This document shows positions 32,415-44,289 of a stretch of 64,000 bases of DNA, piece after piece. The position numbers and the translations under genes are program-made. Every line of letters begins with the position of its first letter. The first letter of the stretch is position 1. The DNA lies in assembly GCF_050624435.1 (NCBI RefSeq), contig NC_134542.1, positions 13,909,497 through 13,973,496 of the forward strand. Reading direction: 5' to 3'. The DNA is from Tenrec ecaudatus. Taxonomy: Eukaryota > Chordata > Mammalia > Afrosoricida > Tenrecidae. Below the pieces are notes generated by a model. That model saw nothing but the letters and a program-made list of their open reading frames with translations, did not search any database and had not been told where the DNA came from.

Positions 32415-33588
32415 CTAGAAAGAAAACCATCAGTAGATTCACTCTAAATGAGATTTTTGTTGACCAAATAAAAAAGATATAAATATTTTTATATCTTTAT
32501 ATAAGTATAAAGATATAAATGAAATTTGATTTCATTATTAACGCTATCTTTAGGCATGTCCAATATTACGACATCAAGAACTGAAACTATGTCCTATGAA
32601 CAAACTGTTCAGAAAGAACCCACACTCTCCTAAAGCAAGCCTCTCTTGTTCCCTCTTGTTCCCTTTACAAGCACCTTGACCCTGTCCCACTGTCCACCCT
32701 CTCTGTCGGCACATGTTAGATTCTGTCTGCATCCACCTTTTCTTGACTCTGCCTCACAGAGAGCATCTCAGAAACATCGCCTGATAATGTTTTCAATGAA
32801 TAATCCTGCTCTTCTCCATCTACTCTCAGTAACAGTGCGACTTAAACTCACTTTATTACATTGTGGATAGCAACACAGAAGTTCAGTTCATGGAAGTTTT
32901 ATCTGAGTACGTAATCACACTGTCATTAGCTTGAATTTGTAATATATGGGATTTCGAGGCAAATGGTTTACAATTTGACTATAGCCACAGTGCCTTGGAA
33001 GAAAAGCCTGCTTATATACTGTAAAGAATATGCTATAAAGTGGAATCTATGAAGAGTTCACTGAAGAAATCCCAATAGTATAGTCCTGCTCTAGAACCAA
33101 TGGCAAAAGCTAGTTTATTTTTGAGTGCAAATGATCCAAGAACTGCTCAGTAGAGAGGTTGATGGAGAGGGAGATCCTCTCTGGCACAAGTGACCCTTCA
33201 TGAATATTGAAAAGTCCTAGCAGTGTCTCTGCCTTCTCCAGGCAATCCTGAAAAGTGGGCGGTTCTGCCTCTCGTTAAAGTGATTTAATTTGTGTGCGTC
33301 AAGCTCTGTGATGCTTTTTCTTATCCTGGAATCGAAGCATTGCTCTGATACTTTGCTAATTTCTCATGCAGTTCAATGCGGCGATTTGTGGAGTGTTTTT
33401 TGCATGTTGTTGTGTTCACATTTCTTAACCCCCAAAAGAAAGTTCCTGTTTTCACCAAATAATACTTTACCTGATCTAAACCTTTTCTTTCTCAATGAAA
33501 TTTTAGAAAAGGTTTTCAGGTAATACTTATAATTTACAGGAAGTCAGGTCTTATTTTTATTCTTGAGAATGATACTTAGAATACGCAC
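32415..33588. other. Intron-like sequence with one weak exon candidate
   Basis: Mostly unique AT-rich sequence. At 32972-33018 (minus), TTCTTTACAG is followed by an open stretch encoding HCGYSQI before GTAAAC. This could be the 'C..YS' segment expected between neighbouring S28 exons, but the match is short. Nothing else was recognised. Confidence 0.3.
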
Positions 33589-33669
33589 TAATTGAGAACA
33601 TGGTGAACCCAATGAAGTGTTAGCCATTGTGCTATAGATATCATTAATGTTGCTCATAGGATGTTGTGC
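33589..33669 (-). pseudogene. Possible S28-like gene exon (NTSLGSP)
   Basis: A minus-strand acceptor CTTTTTGTTACAG is followed by 27 open codons encoding HPMSNINDIYSTMANTSLGS and ending SQL, then GTGCGT. S28 family members carry a C..M..TSLG.PY-type block upstream of RQW.YQT. Here the Cys is Tyr. The donor is weak. Order and strand agree with the exons at 32357 and 30778. Confidence 0.4.
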
Positions 33670-34264
33670 CTGTAACAAAAAGGAGATTTCCATTATCCTT
33701 CAGGGAATATACATGGATGCCTTTAAGCTCCAAATGGAATTCAGCTCCAAGAGTTGTTTTAAATGTTTAAACGGATTGCTTTTAATTCAATACCTGTGTG
33801 TGTGTTCCCTTGGCTATCAACTCCTGAAAACCATTGGCTCACTGAATGTGCTGCCATGTTGATATCCCTTGTGTAAGACTGTAAGACACATACTTCATAA
33901 AAGCACTTTCGGTATTTGGTTTGGAAGGGTTTATAGGTAATCTTTGATTTAGCATCATCTATCTTTACGGAAATGTACTAGAACCTTTGAGAAGTGTAAA
34001 AGATGGAACCCCATCTTGGAACCCCTTGATAGAGTCCAACTGAAGAAGACAAGGTATATGGAGTATGAAAATGGTAACCATCCACTCTGGGGATTCTGAG
34101 AAAGATCAGCATCGAATCACTGGGGGTAAGCTGCTTCTTGAAGATGTAAGAACTCTCATGGATCTATATGTTTGTGTAAGATTTAAATGACTGCAGATGA
34201 GGAGAAGGCATTTTCAGGCTTTCAATAATATGACTTATTTACAACAGACGAAGGTATAGAGATT
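33670..34264. other. No recognisable feature
   Basis: Unique sequence upstream (minus strand) of the protease remains. Exons for the catalytic Ser region were looked for and not found here. Confidence 0.35.
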
Positions 34265-34460
34265 AGAGTTTAAAAGAGGTTACCAACGGCTAAAGGGCAG
34301 AACAAGGGAAGAGGCAGGTAAGCAGCACCATTTTTGTTTGTTTGGCTATTGGTGATGGTTTCACAACAAGATTGAGATACTTGGTTGTATTTCATTGTAC
34401 ATGTGATGAATGTTAAATTTACAAAAGTCGTGTCCTTTATATGTTGACAACAATAAAATT
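34265..34460 (+). mobile_element. Ancient L1 3' end
   Basis: 'gaggttaccaacggctaaagg', 'ggtgatggtttcacaacaagattgagatac', 'ttcattgtaca' and 'caataaaatttaaaaata' follow the order of the common mammalian L1 3' UTR ending in AATAAAA. Strongly diverged and 5'-truncated. Confidence 0.6.
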
Positions 34461-35894
34461 TAAAAATATAAGAGAACATTTTAAACAAGAGGGTAGCACA
34501 CTTGAAGACATGGAAGCAGGGGTGTGAATGTCTTGGATGATCACACTGGCCTTGCTGTGCAGCCTTAGGTTTATGACTTGAATCTGAGCCTGTTTGTGCA
34601 CAGGCTGAATGAGGATAAGAATTCACTGATCAGCTAACTCATGAGGTAGCTGTGAGATTACAGAGAGCAGCACGCAGGTAGTGCTAACAACACAAATCAT
34701 TCACTAAATGCAGCAGTCATTGCTATCGTTAGCATAGCTCCTCCCTTTCAATTTCTTAAATTGTGGAGAGTATATAAGTAGCTGAACATCTGCCATTTCT
34801 ACAGTCCTCACATGCATGGTTCAGCGATGTTAATTATGCTTGTCATATTGTTACATTATCACCATATTTTAAAATAAAGATTTATACAGCAAGAAAAAAG
34901 TAGAAATAGGTATTGACTAGACTGTGTAGATTATGGAAATCTTTGGAAGAGATGGAATATATATGAAATACATAGAATCCTTCAAATATTTGAACAAGTA
35001 AGTACGGTACGTGAATAAAAAAATACTCAACGAGATTCAGCATGGGAAGTTTGACTGGGTTGTATTTATGGAAAGTTGAGAGACCACCTCTTTGGAACTG
35101 ACCGAGTTATTGACTTCCAGATATAGGCGTTCATAGAGGACTAACCTACTGAAATGCCGTCAACCACCAGGAGAGGGATTAGGAATGAAATGCTTTGGTC
35201 TTCTCATTTTACTTGTTAAAAGTCACAAAATTCCATCCTCAATGATCCTTATAAAGAAAATGGATACAATACTAAATAGAGGAAGTGGGAGTATCTCTTC
35301 TACACACTTCATTTAATAAGGAGACATATTGTCAGTGCATGCTGTTATATCTCTTTCTGGATGATTATAGGGGAGTTCATTTGTTTGCTTTGATTTTGGG
35401 GAAAAGCACTCGACAGTAACACACTCCTTCTGGACAGAAACTGATCACAAATACCGCTGTGTAGTCAAGTCAATTCACACTCATAGCCAGAAACAGACCA
35501 CGAGGCTCTAATTAGAAAGCAAGGCTGTGTCTGCTCATCTCAGGAGAGCACCAGAGCTTTGCCAGATCTGCCAGAAACTGACCACTGCAGTGCAGCTTCC
35601 ATAGTTCAGGCGAAGTTAGGTTCTAGTCTTCATGTTAACTTCAGACTTAACGACAGACTGGGGCTTGAAATAACATTCCACTTCCACCAGAAATTGCAGA
35701 AAAATAGAGCAAAACCCAATGGAGGCTCTGTGTTTCCCATAATTTGTTGATTGTTAGATGTTAAGGAATTAACACACATTCCTCATTTCTACCAAACTAT
35801 TTTAAGAACAAATATTAAATTCCTAATTAGACTGGTCCAGAAGTTCCATAATCCAAACCAAAGCCACTCATCAAACAGATTCCAAATTATAGTG
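34461..35894. other. No recognised gene
   Basis: Unique sequence. 35461-35490 resembles a reversed AfroSINE tail. A 63-codon plus frame at 35559-35750 has no recognised product. Confidence 0.35.
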
Positions 35895-36037
35895 AGCCTG
35901 TGGAGGGTTTCCAAGACTTCTAACCTTTACAAAATCAGATGCCTCCTTTGATTCCTGCGGAATTGCTGGTAGGTTTGAACCATCAACCTTTCAGTTAGCC
36001 GCCCAACACTTAACCCACAATGCCACCAGGGATCCTT
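35895..36037 (-). mobile_element. AfroSINE, minus strand, 5' part
   Basis: 'gtggagggtttccaagacttctaacctttacaaaatcagatgcc' to 'ccgcccaacacttaacccacaatgccaccagggatcctt' is a reversed head and body. The tail may be the piece at 35461-35490, 400 bp to the left. Confidence 0.75.
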
Positions 36038-36194
36038 GTATATAGGTTGACAAAAAAAAGAAAACTATAGGCATTTCAGATAAATTGTTTGCTCTTTTAG
36101 CAAAGAAATATCCTCCAGATCTAACTTTGGTCTATTCTCAGAATAAAAATCTACTTTGTACATAAGAAAGTTACATGGTATAAAGATTTAAAAT

Positions 36195-37370
36195 TTATGA
36201 TGATCAGCTATCAATTTTACTAAAGATCATTCCCAATCAGTTGCAGCAGTACATTGGCAGAGAGCTGCCAGAGGTTCAGACCAGATTCAGAAGACTTAGA
36301 ACATGGGATATCAATGCTGATGTCAGATGGATCTTGGCTGAAAACAGAAAACACTAGAAAGATGTGTACTTCTGTTTCATTGATTATGCAAAGGTGTTCA
36401 ACTGTGTAGATCATGAAAAACTATGGAAAGCCTTGAGAAAAATTGGAATTGCAGACCACTACATGGTGCTCATGTGGACTTTGTACATGGATCAGCAGGC
36501 AGTTGTACAAGCAGAACAAGAGAAAACTGCATGGTTTAAAACCAGGAAAGGGTTGTATTCCCTCACCATACTTACTCTTTCAGTGTATTTAGTAAAAATC
36601 AGAAAAGCTGGATTATGAAGGAGAATGTGGCATCAGGATCAGAGGAAGGTTGATTAACAACCTGCAATAAGCAGATGGCACAACCTTGCTTACTAAAAGT
36701 GAGGAGGACTTGAAGCCCTTGATGATGAAGATGAAGGATTGCAGCCTTCAGTAAGGTCTTGTATTCTTTACTCAAGGTGAAAACCAAGATCCAAAAGATA
36801 GCATCATGACTAACAGAGGAAAGATTAAAGTTGTCAAAGATTTCATCTGGCTTGCATCCATAATCAGTGCAACAATCAAGAGATCAAAGAATGCAAGGCA
36901 CAAGATCTCTTTGAAGTGTGGAAAAACAAGGCATTTACTTTGAGGACTAAGGTGCACTTGACTCAAGCCAGGATATTTTTCAAATGCCACCTATGCATGT
37001 GAAAGTTGGACATTGAATAAGGAAGACAGATGAATATTCAAAGTATCATGGACAGTCAAAAGAACAACAAAAAGTCTGCCTTGAAGAAGTACAACCAGAA
37101 AACTCTGTAGAGTCCATGATGGTGAGATTTCATCTCGGATACCTTGGACATGTTGTCAGGATATACCAGTTCCTGGAGAAGAACATCATGTTTGGTAAGT
37201 AGAGGGATAGCAAAGACGAGGACGGCTTTCCACAAGATGGATTGACACAGTGACTGCAATAACAGGCTCAAATATGAAACAACAGGGAGGAGGGGGAAGG
37301 GCCCCGTGGTGTTTCATGTACAAAGATTTCATGTGAGTTGGAACCACCTTGACGGCATCTAACAATACCA
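36195..37370 (+). mobile_element. RTE/BovB-type LINE, RT core to 3' end
   Basis: The RT region includes an 85-codon open frame (36364-36618) with CFIDYAKVFNCVDHEKLW, the motif A area with its catalytic Asp. Downstream come 'tgcaataagcagatggcac' (the YADD-box position, mutated) and the 3' end 'gagttggaaccaccttgacggcatctaacaa'. Stops and indels disable it. It is followed immediately by a second RTE in the same orientation. Confidence 0.85.
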
Positions 37371-38501
37371 ATGATCACCTCACATATTTCTAAGAATTCT
37401 CTAAGATGAAAATTTCTCATGTAAGTTCAGGTTAAAGAGGAAGAAAATGAAAACAAGTGCAGGAGAGCCAAACTATGACCCGAGTCTATCCCATTTGCAT
37501 TCTGAGAACATCTTAAGAACAGATCTGCTTCACTGAAAAATAATGAGAGACCACCTGGTGAACTGTGGAAGGCTATGGAGAACTTAGTTAATGAAGAAAG
37601 CAAAAGGTCATTAAAAAGACAGGAGAGAAAGACCCGCACGGATGTCAGAGGAGATTCTGAATCTTGCCCTTAATCACAGAGTAGTTAAACCAAATGGGAG
37701 AATGATGAGGTCAAAGAGCTGAATAGAAAATTTCAAAGCACCGAGCCAAACCACTAAAAGCATGCAGAGCAGAGCAACCATGGGAGCAGAGCAGGGAGCC
37801 CCTGAGGGAGTACAAAGGACAGACTATCGAACCTGACTGAAGGACATGCCTAGAGATAAAAAATCAGACCTTGAGCTATTTAGAGGTTTTTTTTTCTTTT
37901 AAATTTTTTTTCTTAATTAACTTATTCTTCTATGGGTAATTAGTTTCCTTTTTGTTGTCATCACTGTGTTCGCCTATCTTGCTATGGCTTGATTTTTGGT
38001 GCATATTATTATCTCTGCAGATCTATCTAGATAAGAGGTTGGATGAACAGTCTGGAGGAGAAAACAATGGGACCAATGGTTCTGGGGGGACAAGGTGGGG
38101 GGTGCGGGGGTAAGGAGGTGGTGCTGACCAGCCCAGGCACAGGGGAGCAACAAGTGACCCAAAATCAGTGACAAGGAGGGTGTGAGAGGCCTGGTAGGGA
38201 TTCAGCAAGGGCAAGGTTACCGAGAGAAATTACTGAAACCCAAATGAAGGCTGAGCATGATAGTGGGATGAGAGGAAAGTAAAAAGAAATAGAGGGAAGA
38301 ACTAGGAGGCAAAGGATATTTATAGAGGTCCAAAGACTGGAATGTACATATATAAATATATTTATATAAGAGTATGGGGAAACAGATCTATGTGCATATA
38401 TTTTTAAGTTTAGTATTAAGGCAGCAGATGGACATTGGACCTCCACTCAAGCACTTACTCAATGCAAGAACACGTTGTTCTATAAAATTGGCATTCCAGG
38501 A

Positions 38502-38996
38502 TGCACACCTTCCTGACACGATTGCTGAAGAAAAATGTATGCAAAAGCAAATGTGGTGAAGAAAGCTGATGGTGCCCAACTATCAAAAGATATAACATCT
38601 GGGGTGTTAAAGGCTTGAAGGTGAACAAGTGGCCATCTAGATGAGAAGCATCAAAACCAACATGGAAGAAGCACACCTGCCTGTCTGACTACCAGGTGTA
38701 GAAGGGACCAGTTACCAAACATCAAAGAACTAAAAATCATATCAGTGGGTGCCCACCTTCCTGATGTGATCACTGAAGACGAACATGTGCATAAGCAAAG
38801 GTAGTAAAGAAAGTTGATGGTGCCTGGCTTTCAAAAGATAGAGCATCTGGGGTCTTAAAGGCTTGAAGATAAACAAGTGGCCATCTATTTCAAAAGCAAC
38901 CAAGCCCACATGGAAAAAGCACACCAGCCTGTGTGACCATGAGCTGTCGAAGGGATCAGGTATCAAGCATCAAAGAACAAAAAATCATATCATTTA
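38502..38996 (+). repeat. 247-bp tandem module inside the L1 3'-UTR element
   Basis: 'caccttcctga...atca ctgaag' opens both units, and both contain 'catctgggg..ttaaaggcttgaag', 'aacaagtggccatcta', 'aagcacacc..cctgt' and end AAAATCATATCA. Other copies in the window (49655-51410 and 58800-59985) have one unit. Confidence 0.85.
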
Positions 38997-39542
38997 AATG
39001 TGGGTGAGTGCAGAGTGGAGACTCAAAGCCCATCGGTAGGCAATGGAACACCCCCTTACTAAAGGGTTGTGGGGAGGAGATAAGCCAGTCAGGGTGCAGG
39101 GTAGCAACAATGAAACATACAACTTTCCCCTAGTTCTTAAATGTTTCCTTCCCCCCACTATCATGATCCCAACTGTACCTTACAAATCTGGCTAGACCAG
39201 AGAATGTACATTGGTACAGATAGCAATCAGAAACATAAGGAATCCAGGACAGATGACTCCTTCAGGACAAGTGGTGAGAGTGGTGATACCTGGAGGGTGG
39301 AGGGAATGTGGGGTAGAAAGAGGGAACCGATTGCAAGAATTTACATATAACGTCCTCCCTGGGGGGTGGGGTTGTCAGACAGTGTAACATATGAAAAAAT
39401 AATTTATGAATGATGAAGGGTTCATGAGGTAGGGGGAGTGAGGAGGGAGGGGGAAAATGAGCAGCTGATATTAAGGGCTCAAGTAGAAGGCAAATGTTTT
39501 GAGAATGATGACGGCAACAAATGTACATATATGCTTGACACA

Positions 39543-39588
39543 ATGGATGGATGGATGGATGGATGGATGGATGGATGGATGGATGGAT
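39543..39588. repeat. (ATGG)n microsatellite in L1 3' end
   Basis: About 11 ATGG units at the position where sister copies read ATGGATGTATGTATGG or TTGATGTATGTATGG, so the array grew from a seed in the element. Confidence 0.95.
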
Positions 39589-41131
39589 TGTGATAAGAAT
39601 TGTATGAACCCAAATAAAATGATTTCAAAAAAAAGAGAAAATTTCAAAGGACAACTCAAGAGAAAGTTAAATATTATAATAAATTGTACAAAATTCTAGA
39701 ATTAGAAAATCATAAAGGAAGTACATACCTAGCACATCTTAAAATAAAAGAATTGAAGAAAAAACAAGCCTCGATTTGAAATACTGAAAGATTCTATGGG
39801 TAAAATATCGAATGATGCAGGAAACATCAAAAAAAGAAAGAATACACAGTCACTGTACCAAAAAACGAGGTGACATTGCTTCATTTCAGGAGATAGTATA
39901 CGAGCAAGCACCAATGGTACTTAAGGAAGAAGTTCAGACTGAACTGAAAGTATTAGCCAGAAACAAGACTCTAGGGATTGATGAAATACCACTTGAAATG
40001 TTTCAACAAGCTGAAGAAGCACTGGAAGCACTTATTCATCGATGGTAGGAAATCTGGAAGACAGCTACTTACCCAACTGACCGGAAGAGATCCATATTTG
40101 TACCCATTCCAAAGAAAGATGGCCCAACAAAGCACTCATCCAACGATATCATCGATATGATGTTTAAGTTCAATTTTGCTGAAGATCATCCAATATGAAC
40201 TGCTGCAGGACTTCGAGAGGGAGCTGCTAGAGGTTCAGGCTGGATTCAGATGAGGGCGTGGAATAAGGGGTTTCGTTGCTGGTATCATATGCATCTTGAC
40301 TGAGAGCAGAGAATACCAGAAAGATGTCTACTTGTGTCGTATAGACTATGTATGGATCATAACAAACCATGGACAGCTTGTCAAAGAGTGGGCGTTCCAG
40401 CACTCTTCCTTGCGTCCGTGTGGAACTTGTCATGAACATGACAAGGGAATGCCGCATGATTTAACATCGGGAAAGGTGTGGGTCAGGGTCCTGCGTGCTC
40501 TCCTCCTGCTTTTCCAATCTGGATGCTGAGCACATCACCAGAGAAATTGGATTTATATAAAGAAGAATGTAGTGTCAGGATTTGAGGAAGGCTTGTTATG
40601 AACCTTCAATATGCAGATGGCAAAGCTTTGCTGACTGAAAACGAGGAGGAATCGAAGCCCTTGCTGGCGAAGAGGAAGGACTGTAGCCTTCAGTGTGGAT
40701 CACAACTCCATGTCAGGGAGAGTAAAATTCTCACAACTAAACCAATAGGTAACATCATGATAAATGAAGAAAAGATTGACACTGTCATGGATCCACTATC
40801 AGTGCTCAGGGAAGCAGCAATCAAGAGGTCAAAAGACACACTGCATTAGGTAAATCTGCTGCAAAAGATGTCTTTAAAATTTCAAAAAGCAAGGCTATTT
40901 ATTTAAAGACTAAGGTACCCTGACCCAAGCCATACTATTTTCAATAGCCTCATATGCATGTGAAAGTTGGGCACTGAATAACAAAGCACAAAGAAGGCTT
41001 GATGCATTTGAATTGTGATGTTGGAGGAGAATATTGAAAGTACCATTGCTTGCTGAAAGACCGAACAAATCTCTCTTGGAAGAAGTACAGCCAGAGCGCT
41101 CCTTGTGGGCAGTGCCAGCAAAACTTTGTCT

Positions 41132-41653
41132 CGGCCCTTGCTGGCTCTGCAAGGCTTGGATGGTACAGGATTGCACGTCCTGTCCGTGTGAGAGCCAAAC
41201 GAACTGGAATAAGCATGAATACAATGTGGCAGATGCAGGCTCGAATACAGAGAGCTGCTGAAGAAGGATGAGGACAGTTGTGGGGTCTTGAAAATAGCGC
41301 GGAAATTTCGGCCATGGGCCCAGCAGACACTAGGAGTAACTGCCTTTTGTAGACACTAGGAAGTAAGTGGAAGTCACAATGATGGACCGAGTCTGACATG
41401 CCTGGAACCACTTGATTGGTGCACATTGGAGTGCTTTAAAAGATGTGAAGAGTCAGATTTTTGCTACAGCGGATGGAAATGAGTTCTCAAAAAAAGGATA
41501 GGATATAAGACTTCATATTTGGAGACCTGAAGGAGTTGTAATGGTCATAACCATGCCAGTTCCTGCTGAAAGCTAGCTGGATGGCTGGATACCCATGGAA
41601 TAAGATTTTAACACAACTAACACAAATAAATCTTCATAAAACAAAAAAAAAAC
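41132..41653 (+). pseudogene. Poly(A)-tailed retrocopy in RTE, parent unknown
   Basis: RTE text breaks at ACTTTGTCT (41123-41131) and resumes at ACTTTGTCT (41654-41662), a 9-bp identical core with an 11 of 12 match including bases to the left. The insert ends ACAAATAAATCTTCATAAAA then As, a normal polyadenylation signal and tail. It is not one of the L1, SINE or RTE families here, so it is probably a processed transcript. An open stretch at its 5' end (LGWYRIARPVRVRAKRTG) was not recognised. Confidence 0.6.
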
Positions 41654-41929
41654 ACTTTGTCTTACACACGGAATGTGTCTTCAGGAGAGACCGTCCCTGG
41701 AGAAGGACATCATGTTTGGTAACTCAGAGGGGCAATGAGGGCGAGAAAGGCCCTCACGGAGATGGACTGACACAGTGGCTGCATCACTGGCCTTCGGCAA
41801 AGGAACAGTTGTGAGGACGGTGCAGGACTGGGCAGTATTGTGCATAACGCCACTATGGTTCAGAACTGACTCCCTGACACCGAACAACAGCAGCTAAATT
41901 AAAACGAAGAAACAAAAGGTAGGATACTG

Positions 41930-42202
41930 ATTTTTAAAAATAACAATATTGAAATATATATAAGCATGGAGATAAAAATAATCCTCACCAGAAATGTCTG
42001 TCCTTGATCAAGCCATTTCTAATGATGTCCTACCTCCAAAACACAGCACACTCATCGAATACATTTATCGAGTCATTAAAGTCACCAAGCCACCAGGTGG
42101 TACGGAAAATAATCTGATTTATGAAGATTAATGTTTGAGATTTAATGAACACTTGGACATCCTTTCAAAGTTCTTCCAGGAAGACACTATTGCATCATCA
42201 GC
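41930..42202. other. Short unassigned stretch between RTE and L1
   Basis: AT-rich, with no recognisable repeat or exon. The RTE 3' end lies to the left and L1 ORF2 to the right. Confidence 0.35.
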
Positions 42203-42502
42203 TACAGAGCAATTAGACAACAGAAAGAAATCAAGGGAAAGCCATTGGCCAAAGAAGGCATGAAACTCTCTATTTGCAGATGCCACAGAAAGAACCCAAA
42301 AGACTCCATGAAAAGATTGTTGGAAACAATCGAAGGACTTGGCATAGGAAGAGGGACAAGATTAACAAGCAGAAATAAAATGGATTCCTGTATACCAGCG
42401 AAGAGAGTTCTGAAAATGACATTACAAAAATAATACCACTGACAATCACCACACAATAGATGAAATACTTAGGTTTAAACCTAACCAAAGAAACAAAAGA
42501 CC

Positions 42503-42899
42503 AGATAGGAACCGGAAACACAGGGAATCCAGGATGGATGATCCTTTTAGGACCAGTGCTGAGAGTGGCGATACCGGGAAGGTGGAGTGGAAAGGGGGAA
42601 CCGATTACAGGGATCTACATATAACCTCCTCCCTGGGGGACGGATGACAGAAAAGTGGGTGAAGGGAGACATGGGACAATGGAAGATATGACAAAATAAT
42701 AATTTATAAATTATCAAGGGTCCATGAGGGAGGGGGTGCAGGGAGGGAGGGAAAAAATGAGCTGATGCCAGGGGCTTAAGAGGAGAACAAATATTTTGAG
42801 ATTGATGAGGGCAACGAATGTACAAATGTGCTTGACACAATGGATGTATGTATGGACTGTGATAAGAGTTGTATGAGCCCCCAATTAAATGATTTAAAA
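42503..42899 (+). mobile_element. L1 3'-end insertion within L1, 16-bp TSD
   Basis: 397 bp between AAAGAAACAAAAGACC (42487-42502) and AAAGAAACAAAAGGCC (42900-42915), 15 of 16 identical. The 3' end 'gataagagttgtatgagcccccaattaaatg' and short A tail match 10757-11474. The low TSD divergence suggests a fairly recent insertion. Confidence 0.9.
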
Positions 42900-43736
42900 A
42901 AAGAAACAAAAGGCCCACTTAACACTATAGAACATCATTACAAGAAGCCAAACGAGGCCTATACAAATCGATGCATATCCTGTGCTTATGAATAGGAAAA
43001 CTTAAATGGTGAAAATGTCAGTACTATCTAAAGCAATCTACAAATACAATGTAATTCTGATCTAAATCCCCACTTCATTCTTTAAAGAAATGGGAAAAAC
43101 TAATTACTAACTTCACACGGAGAGGGAAGAGACCCAGGATGGGCAAAGCACTTCTCTGAAAAAGGGATAAAGTAGGAGGCCTGAACTACCCAACCTCAAA
43201 GCCTCCTACACAGCCAGAGTAGTCAAACCAGTCTCGTACTAGTACCGATAGATCCATAGGCCAATGGAACAGAATGGAAAACCCATAAACATATAAAGGC
43301 TCAATAAAAACATCAAATGGGAAAAGGATACCTCTTCAAGACATGGCACTGGAGCAAGTGAATCTCTATCTGTACAAGAATGAAATAGGAGCCATACGTT
43401 GCCCTATGCATAAAAATGAACTCAAGGCATATTAGAGAGCTAAATGTAAATTCCGGAGCTACAAGGACCATTAATGAGAAAATTGGGGTACACTTAAAGA
43501 CTCTATTGTAGGGCATACATAGTCGGCCAAATGTAAGAAAGGAAACACACAGAGTGGAAGGTAAAATATATGACTGGGTCTTATTAAAAGCAAAATACTA
43601 TGCACTTCAAAAGTGTAAAATACAAGTGCATGGATTGGGAAAAAATCTTTAGGAATGTCACACACACAGGGACTAATTATTAAAATCTATAGAATTCTGC
43701 AACATCTCAATAAGAAAAAGCAAAACAAAACAGTGA

Positions 43737-44289
43737 CACTTTGGTTGTCAAACCCGATTCATTGCAAAGTTTTGTTCATAGACCAAAAAATTCAAGACCT
43801 GAACATATTTTTCCCATAAGAAATCATGGAAAACCAAATAGTTTGTCCCGAATCCCCAGAAATTACACTTATGAATTCATTTTCCAGGACCTTAACACAA
43901 AATTAGCAGGCCTTGTTTGTGGAAATACTCCCTAAAACATGGAAACACAATAAATACAATACATTAAATATAAAACACAGTGCAGTAAATAAAGTTAAGA
44001 TATTTTACACACAAAAAGGCACAAGGACGAATTTTAACCCACACAAACACTGTATACCGTCTGAGCGAGAGTGGCGCTTAGTCTGAAGCATGACCCTTTT
44101 TGTCTGCCGTGAGACTCCACGTGTGATCTGCTCTGGGCCCATATAGGTTTTTTTTCAAGCTGGGTTATCTGTTTGACTATCAAAGTTATGAACACCGGGC
44201 AGCTGTTTTTTTTCTTTTCTTCAAATTTTGCAGTTTGAATAGTGGAAAGTTCGAGCTTGGAGTCATTCACCAACCAAGGTATCACTATA
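43737..44289. mobile_element. Unclassified insertion in L1
   Basis: About 550 bp of non-L1 sequence separates two L1 ORF2 pieces. It starts CTTTGGTTGTCAAACC and ends near CACCAACCAAGG, so both ends share an inverted TTGGTTG. 'ccaaaaaattc..gacctgaacatatttttcccataag' resembles old DNA-transposon text in mammals. No clear TSD, no ORF. Confidence 0.4.

Larger units (their letters stand above)
37739..39635 (+). mobile_element. L1 3'-UTR-type element, 1.9 kb, 14-bp TSD
   Basis: Flanked by identical AGAAAATTTCAAAG at 37725-37738 and 39636-39649, inserted in RTE linker sequence. It ends AATAAAATGATTTCA then an A-rich tail. There is no long ORF. It carries a 247-bp module in tandem (38502-38749 and 38750-38996) and a (ATGG)n array near the 3' end. 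Phrases such as 'catctggggtcttaaaggcttgaag' resemble, from memory, the afrotherian L1 3' UTR, so this is probably a 5'-truncated L1, although an L1-dependent non-autonomous family is possible. Confidence 0.85.
37400..41900 (+). mobile_element. RTE/BovB-type LINE, RT to 3' end, split twice
   Basis: The linker at 37540-37738 ('gaaagcaaaaggtcattaaaaagacaggagagaaag') continues at 39650 after a 1.9-kb insertion, then RT text (39930-40180, 'cccattccaaagaaaga') and the motif A area (40310-40350). 'aatatgcagatggc' (40608) is the YADD-box position with Asp replaced. The 3' end is at about 41895 ('ccgaacaacagcag'). A 0.5-kb retrocopy interrupts it at 41132-41653. All frames are broken. Confidence 0.85.

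Noticed and set aside
33120..33250. Minus-strand open stretch beginning DCLEKAETLLGLF as an S28 exon
   Set aside because: It has an acceptor-like TTTTCAG but no donor, and its residues do not follow the S28 pattern clearly.
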